A DNA stretch of 64,000 bases from a virus. A model generated the notes under the pieces. The model was not told the DNA's origin. It made no database searches and worked only from the letters and a program-made list of their open reading frames with translations. The position numbers and the translations under genes were made by a program. Within the stretch, counting starts at the first letter, position 1, and every line of letters starts with the position of its first letter. The stretch is taken from positions 1 to 64,000 of the IMG/VR virus record IMGVR_UViG_3300036770_005754, one strand, 5' to 3'. Below are positions 43,449 through 50,768 of the stretch, piece after piece.

Positions 43449-45122
43449 TCACCATATGAATATGTAATTCGGTTCTCTTAACCATGTTGTTTTAATTTTG
43501 ATTATTGAAGTAGGTTTGAGCTTTGAATATAATTCGTCCTTGAATTCTCGTGGTACGAAGATCATCATCCTTTTGGCATAGCCCATATAATTGTTTATCA
43601 ATCTAATGTCTGGTATATTCCAGTCGTTGTCATATACTATAACATCTACAGTTTCTTTATTCCACTTATGGTATTTCAGTCCAGTTAAGTCTGCCAAGCC
43701 TTTGTCAATAGCTTTTTTGAATCTTTCGTCTGGTATTACATAGTATTCCAGGCCAGCTATTGCTGAGGCTATGGCTTTGTTACCGAAGTCAGGACTTATA
43801 TCTAATATTTTACCTCTGATATTTAGTTTGTTGAATATGCAGCAATATGCTCCCGGGTCAGTGAACCTGAATCTAGGGTAATTTCTTCTGAAGGTTTTAC
43901 TGTATCCTGCTGAGAATAATCTCAGAAAGTTATGGAAGTCGAATGGTGTGTCTTTTCGTGAGGCTAATATGTTTAGAACCTTCATTACAGTTCTTGGGCT
44001 TTTGAAAGCTGGGCTATAGTCACTTACGTCGAAAAAATGCTCACACAATTTCCTACCTAATGTTGGTGCTCCGTAAATTGTGAATATGTTGTTTTTTACA
44101 TATTTGTTATGATCACAATTTTTGAGCTTTTCCCATTCTTCTTGTAGGACATATTCTGGATGTTCTGGCCATATCCATTCTCTTCTGGTTATCTGTCGAC
44201 AGAATTCGTGGACGGCCAATCTTCGTTCCATTAAACTTGATTTTTGGAACTTTGCTCTGTCTATCATGATATGTGCGGTCTTTATTATCCCGTCTTCGTC
44301 ATATAGTTCTTCGAAATCTGTTTCATATTGTGGTATTACTTTTGGTATTCTGCTCAGCCTAGCATCGCGTTTAGTTATGGCGTAACTGAATATCGGGACT
44401 TTATCGATTTTGAATGGGTAATATGTTTCCCAGAAGAAGTTCATAAATCTGACATGTATCCTATCTTGGTATAGATACACTCTCCTGACTACACTCTGCT
44501 TCTCTAGATCTTGTATCAGTTTCCTAGTCCACAATTGCACATGTTTGTGTTTCCAATGTTCTTCTACTGTTCTCACAGCTATATTGAAACGGTTCAACCA
44601 ATTTGAAAATGCCTGCTGGCATATCCCCGCGGCTTTTGCGCACTTTTCTTGACTCCAGTTCAACTCGACATAATGTCTATAACACCATGCTTTTGTACAG
44701 CATTTATTTTTGGATTTTATTGAGTATTTTGATTTTATCCCATATTTTTTAAATTTTCTATATATTATAATTCGTGAAACACCGCAGGCTTGTGCTATTT
44801 GTGACACTGAATGTGAAGATACTCTCCTGAGCCAGTCTTGGTCATTTCTCCAGTTTTCAGGAACGGATATGGTGTTTGTGGCTCTTTTAGCTTTACTTTT
44901 CGGGAGGACTGGAGGTAAGCTAGCTTTAATCCCAGCGAATCTTCGCAATCTCCTGATATAATTTAACGACCTGTTCGCCACTTGACAATGATCATTCGCT
45001 GTCAGATGTGGTTTGCTCTCGAACCATTTTCTGACTGCTTCAGGATCTTTTTTATTGAGCCTTGCGAATTCTATACGTAATTCCTGTATGTCTTCTTCGT
45101 ATGTTGTTTTGATGTTTCTCAT
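43449..45122 (-). CDS. HTH protein with degenerate adenine-methylase-like C-terminal domain
   Basis: 557 residues. Two helix-turn-helix segments are visible: SVSQIAQACGVSRIIIYRKF at about 105-124 and NWSQEKCAKAAGICQQAFSN at about 155-174, with a Cys-containing link between (NKCCTKAWCYRHYVELN). The C-terminal part has ILDISPDFGNKAIASAIAG at about 438-456, which has the shape of a methylase motif I (D-x-x-x-x-x-G) followed by LEYYVIPDERF, but there is no clear catalytic N/DPPY. It may be an inactive methylase fold used for DNA recognition. Its end is 9 bp from the repeat protein gene D. No function assigned. Confidence 0.5.
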   Translation of the reverse strand: MRNIKTTYEEDIQELRIEFARLNKKDPEAVRKWFESKPHLTANDHCQVANRSLNYIRRLRRFAGIKASLPPVLPKSKAKRATNTISVPENWRNDQDWLRRVSSHSVSQIAQACGVSRIIIYRKFKKYGIKSKYSIKSKNKCCTKAWCYRHYVELNWSQEKCAKAAGICQQAFSNWLNRFNIAVRTVEEHWKHKHVQLWTRKLIQDLEKQSVVRRVYLYQDRIHVRFMNFFWETYYPFKIDKVPIFSYAITKRDARLSRIPKVIPQYETDFEELYDEDGIIKTAHIMIDRAKFQKSSLMERRLAVHEFCRQITRREWIWPEHPEYVLQEEWEKLKNCDHNKYVKNNIFTIYGAPTLGRKLCEHFFDVSDYSPAFKSPRTVMKVLNILASRKDTPFDFHNFLRLFSAGYSKTFRRNYPRFRFTDPGAYCCIFNKLNIRGKILDISPDFGNKAIASAIAGLEYYVIPDERFKKAIDKGLADLTGLKYHKWNKETVDVIVYDNDWNIPDIRLINNYMGYAKRMMIFVPREFKDELYSKLKPTSIIKIKTTWLREPNYIFIW

Positions 45123-45183
45123 AACGTCGCCTGATGCAGACTGATACTATCGGCCAAATATATGTTATATTAGAGGGCAACAG

Positions 45184-45333
45184 ATGAAATTAAAATTGAT
45201 TTCAGAAATACAAATAAAGTCATCAGATACCAGTCTAGAGAGAAGCAATATTACTGGTAGTCTGAAGGTGAATTCTGTAAATGATCTATATCATAAAAAG
45301 AATAAAAAGAAACGAAAACAACGGCTAAAATAG
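45184..45333 (+). CDS. Small basic protein, 49 residues
   Basis: GAGGG lies seven bases before the ATG. The protein starts MKLKLISEIQIKSSD and ends with a very basic tail (HKKNKKKRKQRLK), suggesting nucleic-acid binding. It lies alone on the plus strand between minus-strand genes and overlaps the end of the thymidylate kinase gene by 9 bases. The ribosome-binding site and composition support a real gene. Confidence 0.55.
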   Translation: MKLKLISEIQIKSSDTSLERSNITGSLKVNSVNDLYHKKNKKKRKQRLK

Positions 45334-46047
45334 CACACCTTGCCTAGTGATCTTCACCACATGATTGAAAATATCTGAAGCTATGCTATCTATAGACCTA
45401 CAACATCCAGATTCGTCTGAACCTTTCACAATTCTCCAATTAGATCTATTCTCAATTATACGCAGATAGCAGTCTCTAATCCCAGACAAATAATCATGAT
45501 TCGCTTCGTGGATATCTTCCGATGCACTAGTGTAATCCCTACCTTTCTTTTTCAGCACTAAATCTTTACTAATATGTATCGGCATGTCGATTAATATATT
45601 CAATTTGGGCTTTGGTAGCCGTAGCTTCTCAAATTCGAATTCTTCTACATATTCAATCCAATCACACTCTTCTTTTTTAGTCCCGCCATTACGTAGTCGC
45701 CTACAGTTGTCGTCTGATAATTTATTCATTTGATACGCTACGCTAGAATATGTATATCTATCTAAGACTAGTACATCATTTTCATTTAGAACTTCTATTA
45801 AATAGTTTTTAGATTCTAAGCGATCGCCCGCATATAATGAGGCAACTATTTCTGGATGTAGATTGTCATATTTTCCATTCAAATATTTTGCCAATAGACT
45901 TCCGAAAGCAGTTTCAGAATATCGTGGAAAGCTTAGATAATCAGATTTTAAACCGGCATTTCTTAAGGATTTTACGAGTGCCAAAGTTTGGGTATTTTTA
46001 CCTGATCCATCTATACCTTCAATAGCTACTAGTATGTTTTTCATCAT
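45325..46047 (-). CDS. tmk: Thymidylate kinase-like protein 2
   Basis: 240 residues; the second Met (46044) has better spacing to the GAGG upstream. IEGIDGSGKNTQ at 9-20 is the P-loop in the thymidylate-kinase form; FPRYSETAFG follows as in the SFPRY/FPRR-type dTMP-binding loop; LDRYTYSSVAYQ near 95-106 is the D-R-Y/x-x-S-S motif; DIHEANHDYL matches the conserved segment of viral and mollicute-type thymidylate kinases. All key residues are present, so this one is likelier than the kinase at 20662 to act on dTMP. A phage with both suggests division of labour, for example one for an altered nucleotide. Confidence 0.85.
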   Translation of the reverse strand: MMKNILVAIEGIDGSGKNTQTLALVKSLRNAGLKSDYLSFPRYSETAFGSLLAKYLNGKYDNLHPEIVASLYAGDRLESKNYLIEVLNENDVLVLDRYTYSSVAYQMNKLSDDNCRRLRNGGTKKEECDWIEYVEEFEFEKLRLPKPKLNILIDMPIHISKDLVLKKKGRDYTSASEDIHEANHDYLSGIRDCYLRIIENRSNWRIVKGSDESGCCRSIDSIASDIFNHVVKITRQGVLF

Positions 46048-46079
46048 CGCCTCTCGTTTGGATGCCGGAGAATAGTCGA

Positions 46080-47027
46080 TTACAGCCGCTTCAAGTATTT
46101 TCTTGTGTTTTCCTCAGCCATCTTTTTTAAAATACTATGTTGATATTCAGCAACACCGTATCTTGAGGCCGATAGAAATTCGTCGTCCAATGTCGTATTG
46201 CACTGGATGGGATCGTCTGTACCAAGAGTCAATCTTAGGCCATTGTTTAGCATCTTGGTCACTGGATGCTCATCTCTGCCTACTACACCTGTAAAAAAAT
46301 TGCTAGTTATCCCCAGATCGAATGTTATGTCGTTATCTATGGCTGCAGATATGATATCTGGTTCTTCGCATATCTTTATACCATGTGCTATGTTTGTTAC
46401 TTTCATCACCGTTATCGCCTCATATGCGTTCATTGCAGTCTGTGATTCTGCGACATGTGCTCTGGTCATTTTACCTGCATTGTTCCACTCTGCGAATATT
46501 GGTCGATAGAATTCTGCGTCGAAATATGCTTCATCGCCAACTAAATCTATTCCAAATAATATTTCAGCGATTTCTGGATCTTCTATTAGTTTTGAATATT
46601 GCTTCTGACCGGCTCTCATACTCTCGTATTTCAATGATAATATTAATCCGACTTTACCAGGTATATGTTGTTGAAATGAATGATATATGAATTTGACCGC
46701 ATCCTTCTTCGACCACTTCATCTGGTGCATGTACTTGTTGATTGAAAAATCTAGCCATACGAAATCTAAGCTATCTCGATTAATCTCTTTTGCTATTGAT
46801 TCTATTGAACTATCTATTAACTCTTCGTCCCATATTATTTCGTCTAATATTTTGAATTTGTCTAAGAACCTATAGAAATTACGTGGTTCATCATGGCCAT
46901 AGACCATAGTCTTTTTGACATCATCATATGTCTCTGCGAGATAATACCAACCACGGCGTTGTATTGTCTCCCATACCCATGCCGGTGGTATGCTTCCGCC
47001 TAAGTGTCGGTGTGTATCAATTCTCAT
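46080..47027 (-). CDS. Adenosine deaminase family protein
   Basis: 315 residues. It has the metal-site pattern of the adenosine/AMP deaminase family: DTHRHLGGS at 4-12 (two His), GIDLVGDE, RAHVAES around 190 (catalytic-type Glu region), NIAHGIKI near 215 and LTLGTDDP near 268 (Asp pair). These supply the zinc ligands and acid/base residues. It probably converts a (deoxy)adenosine nucleoside or nucleotide to the inosine form; the exact substrate cannot be read. It lies among a thymidylate kinase and a Nudix hydrolase, so a role in nucleotide pool control is likely. Normal length for the family. Confidence 0.85.
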   Translation of the reverse strand: MRIDTHRHLGGSIPPAWVWETIQRRGWYYLAETYDDVKKTMVYGHDEPRNFYRFLDKFKILDEIIWDEELIDSSIESIAKEINRDSLDFVWLDFSINKYMHQMKWSKKDAVKFIYHSFQQHIPGKVGLILSLKYESMRAGQKQYSKLIEDPEIAEILFGIDLVGDEAYFDAEFYRPIFAEWNNAGKMTRAHVAESQTAMNAYEAITVMKVTNIAHGIKICEEPDIISAAIDNDITFDLGITSNFFTGVVGRDEHPVTKMLNNGLRLTLGTDDPIQCNTTLDDEFLSASRYGVAEYQHSILKKMAEENTRKYLKRL

Positions 47028-47316
47028 TTTTATTCTTATAATCCAAAAACCAATTGGATATTCTTTTGGCCCATGATTGTAAATCGTCTTCGTGTATCAA
47101 GAATTCTGTTGGTATATTGTTCGCTATTAAGTCATTTTTTATCATAAGATCGCAACACTCTACCACTACCTTTTGACCATTGTTTATAGATGACATCTGA
47201 TACATGTTGATGATTCGCACGCTTACGAATGGGTCCGGAGGTGTGGAATCTAAGAATTCTAATAATATCCAAAATGGCAAATAATATGTAGAACCGATTG
47301 ATACTTTACTGGCCAT
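47017..47316 (-). CDS. Hypothetical protein, 99 residues
   Basis: Starts MASKVSIGSTYYLPFW and includes hydrophobic WILLEFLDSTPPDPF and helical SWAKRISNWFLDYKNKN. The order of strands (VSVRIINMYQM) suggests a small alpha/beta protein. It overlaps the deaminase start by 11 bases and follows the Nudix gene by 17 bp on the same strand, so it belongs to their operon. No family recognised. Confidence 0.6.
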   Translation of the reverse strand: MASKVSIGSTYYLPFWILLEFLDSTPPDPFVSVRIINMYQMSSINNGQKVVVECCDLMIKNDLIANNIPTEFLIHEDDLQSWAKRISNWFLDYKNKNEN

Positions 47317-47333
47317 TCTTTAGATCCCTGATA

Positions 47334-47780
47334 TTATCTAACTGATTCGATCAATTTTTTCACATTTTTGAATAGTGGCTTCAGATGGCGTATTTCAGCC
47401 ATAGTAAAGAATCCTAGAGCGGAGAATTCAGAATTAGGTTTAAATTTCTGATCTCCGCTCGTTGCTCTACAATGCACGAATGCAACACCGGGCCTGTCGC
47501 TCATACTGAATGCTTTGCCGACGGCTTTACATCTAATACCAGTTTCCTCAAAACACTCTCTCTCAGCTGCTTTTTCTGGCGTTTCACCTTTTTTAATACC
47601 TCCGCCTGGATGTACCCATTTACTATCTCTATCGTCGCCAGTATTTCTGGCCATCCCTAATAACCACCTATCTCTATATTCAACTATAGCAACTGCTGAT
47701 TTATATTCTTTCTCAGTATCCTCATATAGAATGTGTTCTAGGATATCTGAGAATTTAAATAATCTTGGTTTGATAATCAT
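47334..47780 (-). CDS. Nudix hydrolase
   Basis: 148 residues from the ATG at 47780 (MIIKPRLFKFSDI); the frame continues upstream but only as a mirror of the divergent gene. The Nudix box is complete: GGGIKKGETPEKAA followed by ERECFEETG (Gx5Ex7REUxEExGU, about residues 56-79). It hydrolyses a nucleoside diphosphate linked to another group. SDRPGVAFVHC after the box is the beta segment of the fold. Substrates may be oxidised or modified dNTPs, sugar nucleotides or capped RNA; not decided by sequence. Divergent from the HTH gene with 43 bp between starts. Confidence 0.9.
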   Translation of the reverse strand: MIIKPRLFKFSDILEHILYEDTEKEYKSAVAIVEYRDRWLLGMARNTGDDRDSKWVHPGGGIKKGETPEKAAERECFEETGIRCKAVGKAFSMSDRPGVAFVHCRATSGDQKFKPNSEFSALGFFTMAEIRHLKPLFKNVKKLIESVR

Positions 47781-47823
47781 AATTAATGTTTGACGAGCAA
47801 AGATACTTGAAATCGGCCGAACA

Positions 47824-48633
47824 ATGGAGAGACCAATGCGAAGAAGATCGATCAGTATTCGTGAGAAACTCGACAGATCATTAAGAGAAGACACAGTTGT
47901 CGGCGAGATCGACACAATGATGAAAGTCCTCAATTCTAGAGGACGATTCGATGATAGATCTGAACTCGCCAGATATCTATCGGAAGGTGCATTGCTTAAT
48001 ATCAATACAATAGCGTCAAAAGCACTTTCAATACCGTGCGGTGAGTATATTGTGTGGGTCACAGATGTCGGGCACACTATGTTGGTTCCAACGAAAACGC
48101 AATCTTCTGAGGTTCATGAATCTGCTGACGACAGATATGAAATAATGACTCCGAAGCTGCTTCAGAATTGGAACAAAATAGAAAGAGTCATCGGTGAGGC
48201 GAAGGACGATGATGATGACGACGGAGCGATAAAATTAAGGGTTGACCCCGCAGATATCGACAGGCCAACAATTCTGAGAGCTATGGAAGATAGAGGATTT
48301 ACAGTAACATCACTGGCTAATGCAGCAGGTGTGGAACCACCAGCCATATCAAGATTACTGAGAATACCAAAAGATAGACAAGGCGACCCAGGCGGACGTA
48401 ATCCTAGCATGGGTCTAGCAGCCACGATCAGTAAATTACTGCGTGTTGATCCAACGGCATTATTCCCAGACATATTCGGACCGTCTGGTATGCAAGATCT
48501 TGGAGCAAGGAAAACCCCTGGAAATCGTGGTAGCGGTACCTCTTCAGGATCTACTAAAAAAGGTAAAGCAACCAAAAAATGGACACAAGGTTCGAAAAAT
48601 AAAAAGAGTAAAAAATCTAAGAAAAGCAACTAA
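47824..48633 (+). CDS. DNA-binding HTH (XRE-like) protein with Lys-rich tail
   Basis: 269 residues. A helix-turn-helix of the XRE type is visible at about 160-179 (TVTSLANAAGVEPPAISRLL), continuing into LAATISKLLRVDPTALFP, the closing helix of the fold. Before it lie helical N-terminal sequences and an acidic DDDDDD run; after it a Gly/Lys-rich tail (KKGKATKKWTQGSKNKKSKK) that would bind DNA nonspecifically. It may act as a transcription regulator or nucleoid-type protein. It starts a plus-strand group with two further genes. Confidence 0.7.
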   Translation: MERPMRRRSISIREKLDRSLREDTVVGEIDTMMKVLNSRGRFDDRSELARYLSEGALLNINTIASKALSIPCGEYIVWVTDVGHTMLVPTKTQSSEVHESADDRYEIMTPKLLQNWNKIERVIGEAKDDDDDDGAIKLRVDPADIDRPTILRAMEDRGFTVTSLANAAGVEPPAISRLLRIPKDRQGDPGGRNPSMGLAATISKLLRVDPTALFPDIFGPSGMQDLGARKTPGNRGSGTSSGSTKKGKATKKWTQGSKNKKSKKSKKSN

Positions 48634-48654
48634 CAGATTATTGCAGGAGTCGAT

Positions 48655-49515
48655 ATGGTACAGAAATCATTATTCGAGAATATATTAAAAAAAGAACTAA
48701 ATACAATAAATGAATTGTTCCATAGGCCTGCATATGATTATAAAGTGCGTATAACATACATTCACCCTAGGACTAAGATACCGCATGTCGTCAGCGAGTT
48801 AGTGAAATCAGTAGATTCTGCTAACGAAGCATTCGCAGTGGTTCATACTAAATTCTGCGAGGATAGAGGTATTGACCCAGGCAGTACATTCGCTCTATCA
48901 TTAATGTCTGATTTTACATTGACACGATCAGATGGAAAAAAATTCACAAAGGATAATAAAGACTTCGATATTAGAACAGGATGGGCTCAAGAATGGCATC
49001 CGACATCAGCAGTCGACCCATTAAAACACATACCAGATGAAGAACTGATAAACACACCAGAGAGAGAGTGGATCACTAAGATTCCGTACGCAAGATTGCA
49101 AAGAATCATACAGAAATTCCAAAATCTTGGTAAAAGTGCTAATTGGAATTCGATGTATAGAAGAGGATACGCAAAAGGAGAAATAATAGTAAAGGCGACA
49201 ATGATCGGGACATATATTTGCCAAGGCTTGGTTGCAGGCTTGGAACGAAACATATTTGACAGAATCACTACAGATGCCGATGAGTTAGAATACTTAATGT
49301 CGGTAATGAACAGCATCGGAATCGATTTCGGACAAAGCGACAAGGCAGCACTGATAGAATCTATGATTGATTCAGTATTTACCAACGATAAATGTGAATG
49401 GACTGACGATATACCTGGTGCATTCAGTAATATATGTAATAAAATAGGTATTTCAATATCTGAAGAAGAAATAGAAGAGATATACAGAAAGATACGAGAA
49501 GATACGATAGGCTGA
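48655..49515 (+). CDS. Hypothetical protein, 286 residues
   Basis: AGGAG lies before the ATG. The N-terminal part contains a basic alpha/beta segment (YDYKVRITYIHPRTKI) and the middle is helical (PYARLQRIIQKFQNLG, IIVKATMIGTYICQG); the C terminus is acidic with many Ile/Glu (SISEEEIEEIYRKIRED). No catalytic motif. It sits 3 bp upstream of the Toprim gene and may assist it. Confidence 0.6.
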   Translation: MVQKSLFENILKKELNTINELFHRPAYDYKVRITYIHPRTKIPHVVSELVKSVDSANEAFAVVHTKFCEDRGIDPGSTFALSLMSDFTLTRSDGKKFTKDNKDFDIRTGWAQEWHPTSAVDPLKHIPDEELINTPEREWITKIPYARLQRIIQKFQNLGKSANWNSMYRRGYAKGEIIVKATMIGTYICQGLVAGLERNIFDRITTDADELEYLMSVMNSIGIDFGQSDKAALIESMIDSVFTNDKCEWTDDIPGAFSNICNKIGISISEEEIEEIYRKIREDTIG

Positions 49516-49518
49516 ATC

Positions 49519-50376
49519 ATGCGTGTCTGTGAATTAGTTGATGATACACCATACGACTTTGATATTAAAGTAGTCCTCAAAACATTTGGACTAATGTCAA
49601 AAGTGAACCTGAATATAAAGGAAGAAGCAATACGTACTGAACACAAGGTGCTAGTGAGGAATAAACAAACGCAACCATTATTGAGGAAGCTAGATTCAGC
49701 GCTAATACCGTGTACGCATAGAGAATGGTTGAATAAAAGAGGCATAGAAGTAGAACGAGCCTATTCATTAGACTATGAAATTTTGAATTTGCAAGATATG
49801 CTGGACCTCTATATAATACCAGGAGATCACATAGTCGATAGATTCGGAATTAAGCCAATTGAAGGCCCAGTCTTTGATGACAGAAGAAATGGCAAATTAT
49901 TCGGAGTTTGCATCAGGAACATAGCGACCGATTTAAACTATGCTTCGGCAGAAAAATTCACTATTTCAAATTTCGGGTGGTATCTTAATGGATATGATCT
50001 AAGTGGTCCTAACGACGAAGTTTACATTGTTGAAGGAGTGTTCGATGCGATAGCTATGAGAAAAAGTGGATTCAATGCTATAGCGATAGCCAGTGCATGT
50101 CCGACTCCGTTCCAATTGGCATGTATAATGTACAAATTTAACAATATCAAATTATGCTTGGATAATGACCTATTCGGTGCAATCGGTGCTTTCATGACTC
50201 ATGAAGCAACTGGTTTTCCGATATATCAAACAGAGCTAAAAGACCCGGGCTCTTACCATGATAGTAATGTAAAACTAGTCGAAATTCAGGCGGACGAATT
50301 GAAATATAGGCTTGATCATGAAATTGCTGAGTATAATATGTCAGATAGGAAGCCAAGGCCTATGTCTTACAATTAA
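49519..50376 (+). CDS. Toprim-domain protein, possibly a primase fragment
   Basis: 285 residues. VYIVEGVFDAIAMRKSGF at about 168-185 is the Toprim Glu strand and G-x-x-D helix, and IKLCLDNDLFGAIGA at about 209-223 holds the D-x-D pair; these bind the metal ions in primases and topoisomerases. The N-terminal half has HREWLNKRGIEVERAYSLDY and no zinc-finger Cys cluster, so the usual DnaG zinc domain seems absent or degenerate. It probably functions in priming at phage replication forks. The end overlaps the convergent coiled-coil gene by 4 bases. Confidence 0.7.
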   Translation: MRVCELVDDTPYDFDIKVVLKTFGLMSKVNLNIKEEAIRTEHKVLVRNKQTQPLLRKLDSALIPCTHREWLNKRGIEVERAYSLDYEILNLQDMLDLYIIPGDHIVDRFGIKPIEGPVFDDRRNGKLFGVCIRNIATDLNYASAEKFTISNFGWYLNGYDLSGPNDEVYIVEGVFDAIAMRKSGFNAIAIASACPTPFQLACIMYKFNNIKLCLDNDLFGAIGAFMTHEATGFPIYQTELKDPGSYHDSNVKLVEIQADELKYRLDHEIAEYNMSDRKPRPMSYN

Positions 50377-50714
50377 AATTCTTTCTCCAATCCTTGTAGC
50401 ATCGTTTCTATATCTTCCATATCGTCACCTAACTCATCGAATGTAGTGTTGGTCTGTAATGCCGCAGACATGCCCTTTTGTACATTTGTGTTAACGTCAC
50501 TCATAGTCGATTGTAGTTTACGCAATTGTGGTTCTACTCTTTTTCGTCTCTCCTCTTCTTGTTTTTTCAACATCTCCTTCTGTTTTCTCATCTGATCTTG
50601 CATTTGACGATTACTATCGACGGTATTCATACTTTCTATCTCTTCAAAGAGCGTATTTAGTGCATCTCTGAACATACTGTCCAGTGTACGGTATAGCTTA
50701 TTATTCTTTCGCAT
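50373..50714 (-). CDS. Coiled-coil protein, 113 residues
   Basis: The start at 50714 is chosen because AAGGA lies eight bases upstream; an upstream Met at 50765 would place the start inside the terminator hairpin. The centre is a highly charged helix (MQDQMRKQKEMLKKQEEERR) typical of a coiled coil, followed by acidic ELGDDMEDIETML. Not a known family. It follows the large acidic protein after a strong terminator, so it probably has its own promoter or is expressed by readthrough. Confidence 0.6.
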   Translation of the reverse strand: MRKNNKLYRTLDSMFRDALNTLFEEIESMNTVDSNRQMQDQMRKQKEMLKKQEEERRKRVEPQLRKLQSTMSDVNTNVQKGMSAALQTNTTFDELGDDMEDIETMLQGLEKEF

Positions 50715-50731
50715 TATGGATATCCTTATAT

Positions 50732-50761
50732 AAAAATGGGCAGGTGATTGTTCACCTGCCC
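50732..50761 (-). terminator. Rho-independent terminator of the large acidic gene
   Basis: Read on the minus strand, a perfect 10-bp stem (GGGCAGGTGA/TCACCTGCCC, 50738-50761) with a 4-nt loop is followed by ATTTTTATAT. It starts eight bases after the stop of the 926-residue gene. This is the clearest intrinsic terminator in the window. Confidence 0.9.
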
Positions 50762-50768
50762 ACATTGA

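Noticed and set aside
47781-48077. N-terminal extension of the Nudix gene frame
   Set aside because: It is the mirror of the HTH gene on the plus strand, lacks a ribosome-binding site and has no Nudix-related sequence.
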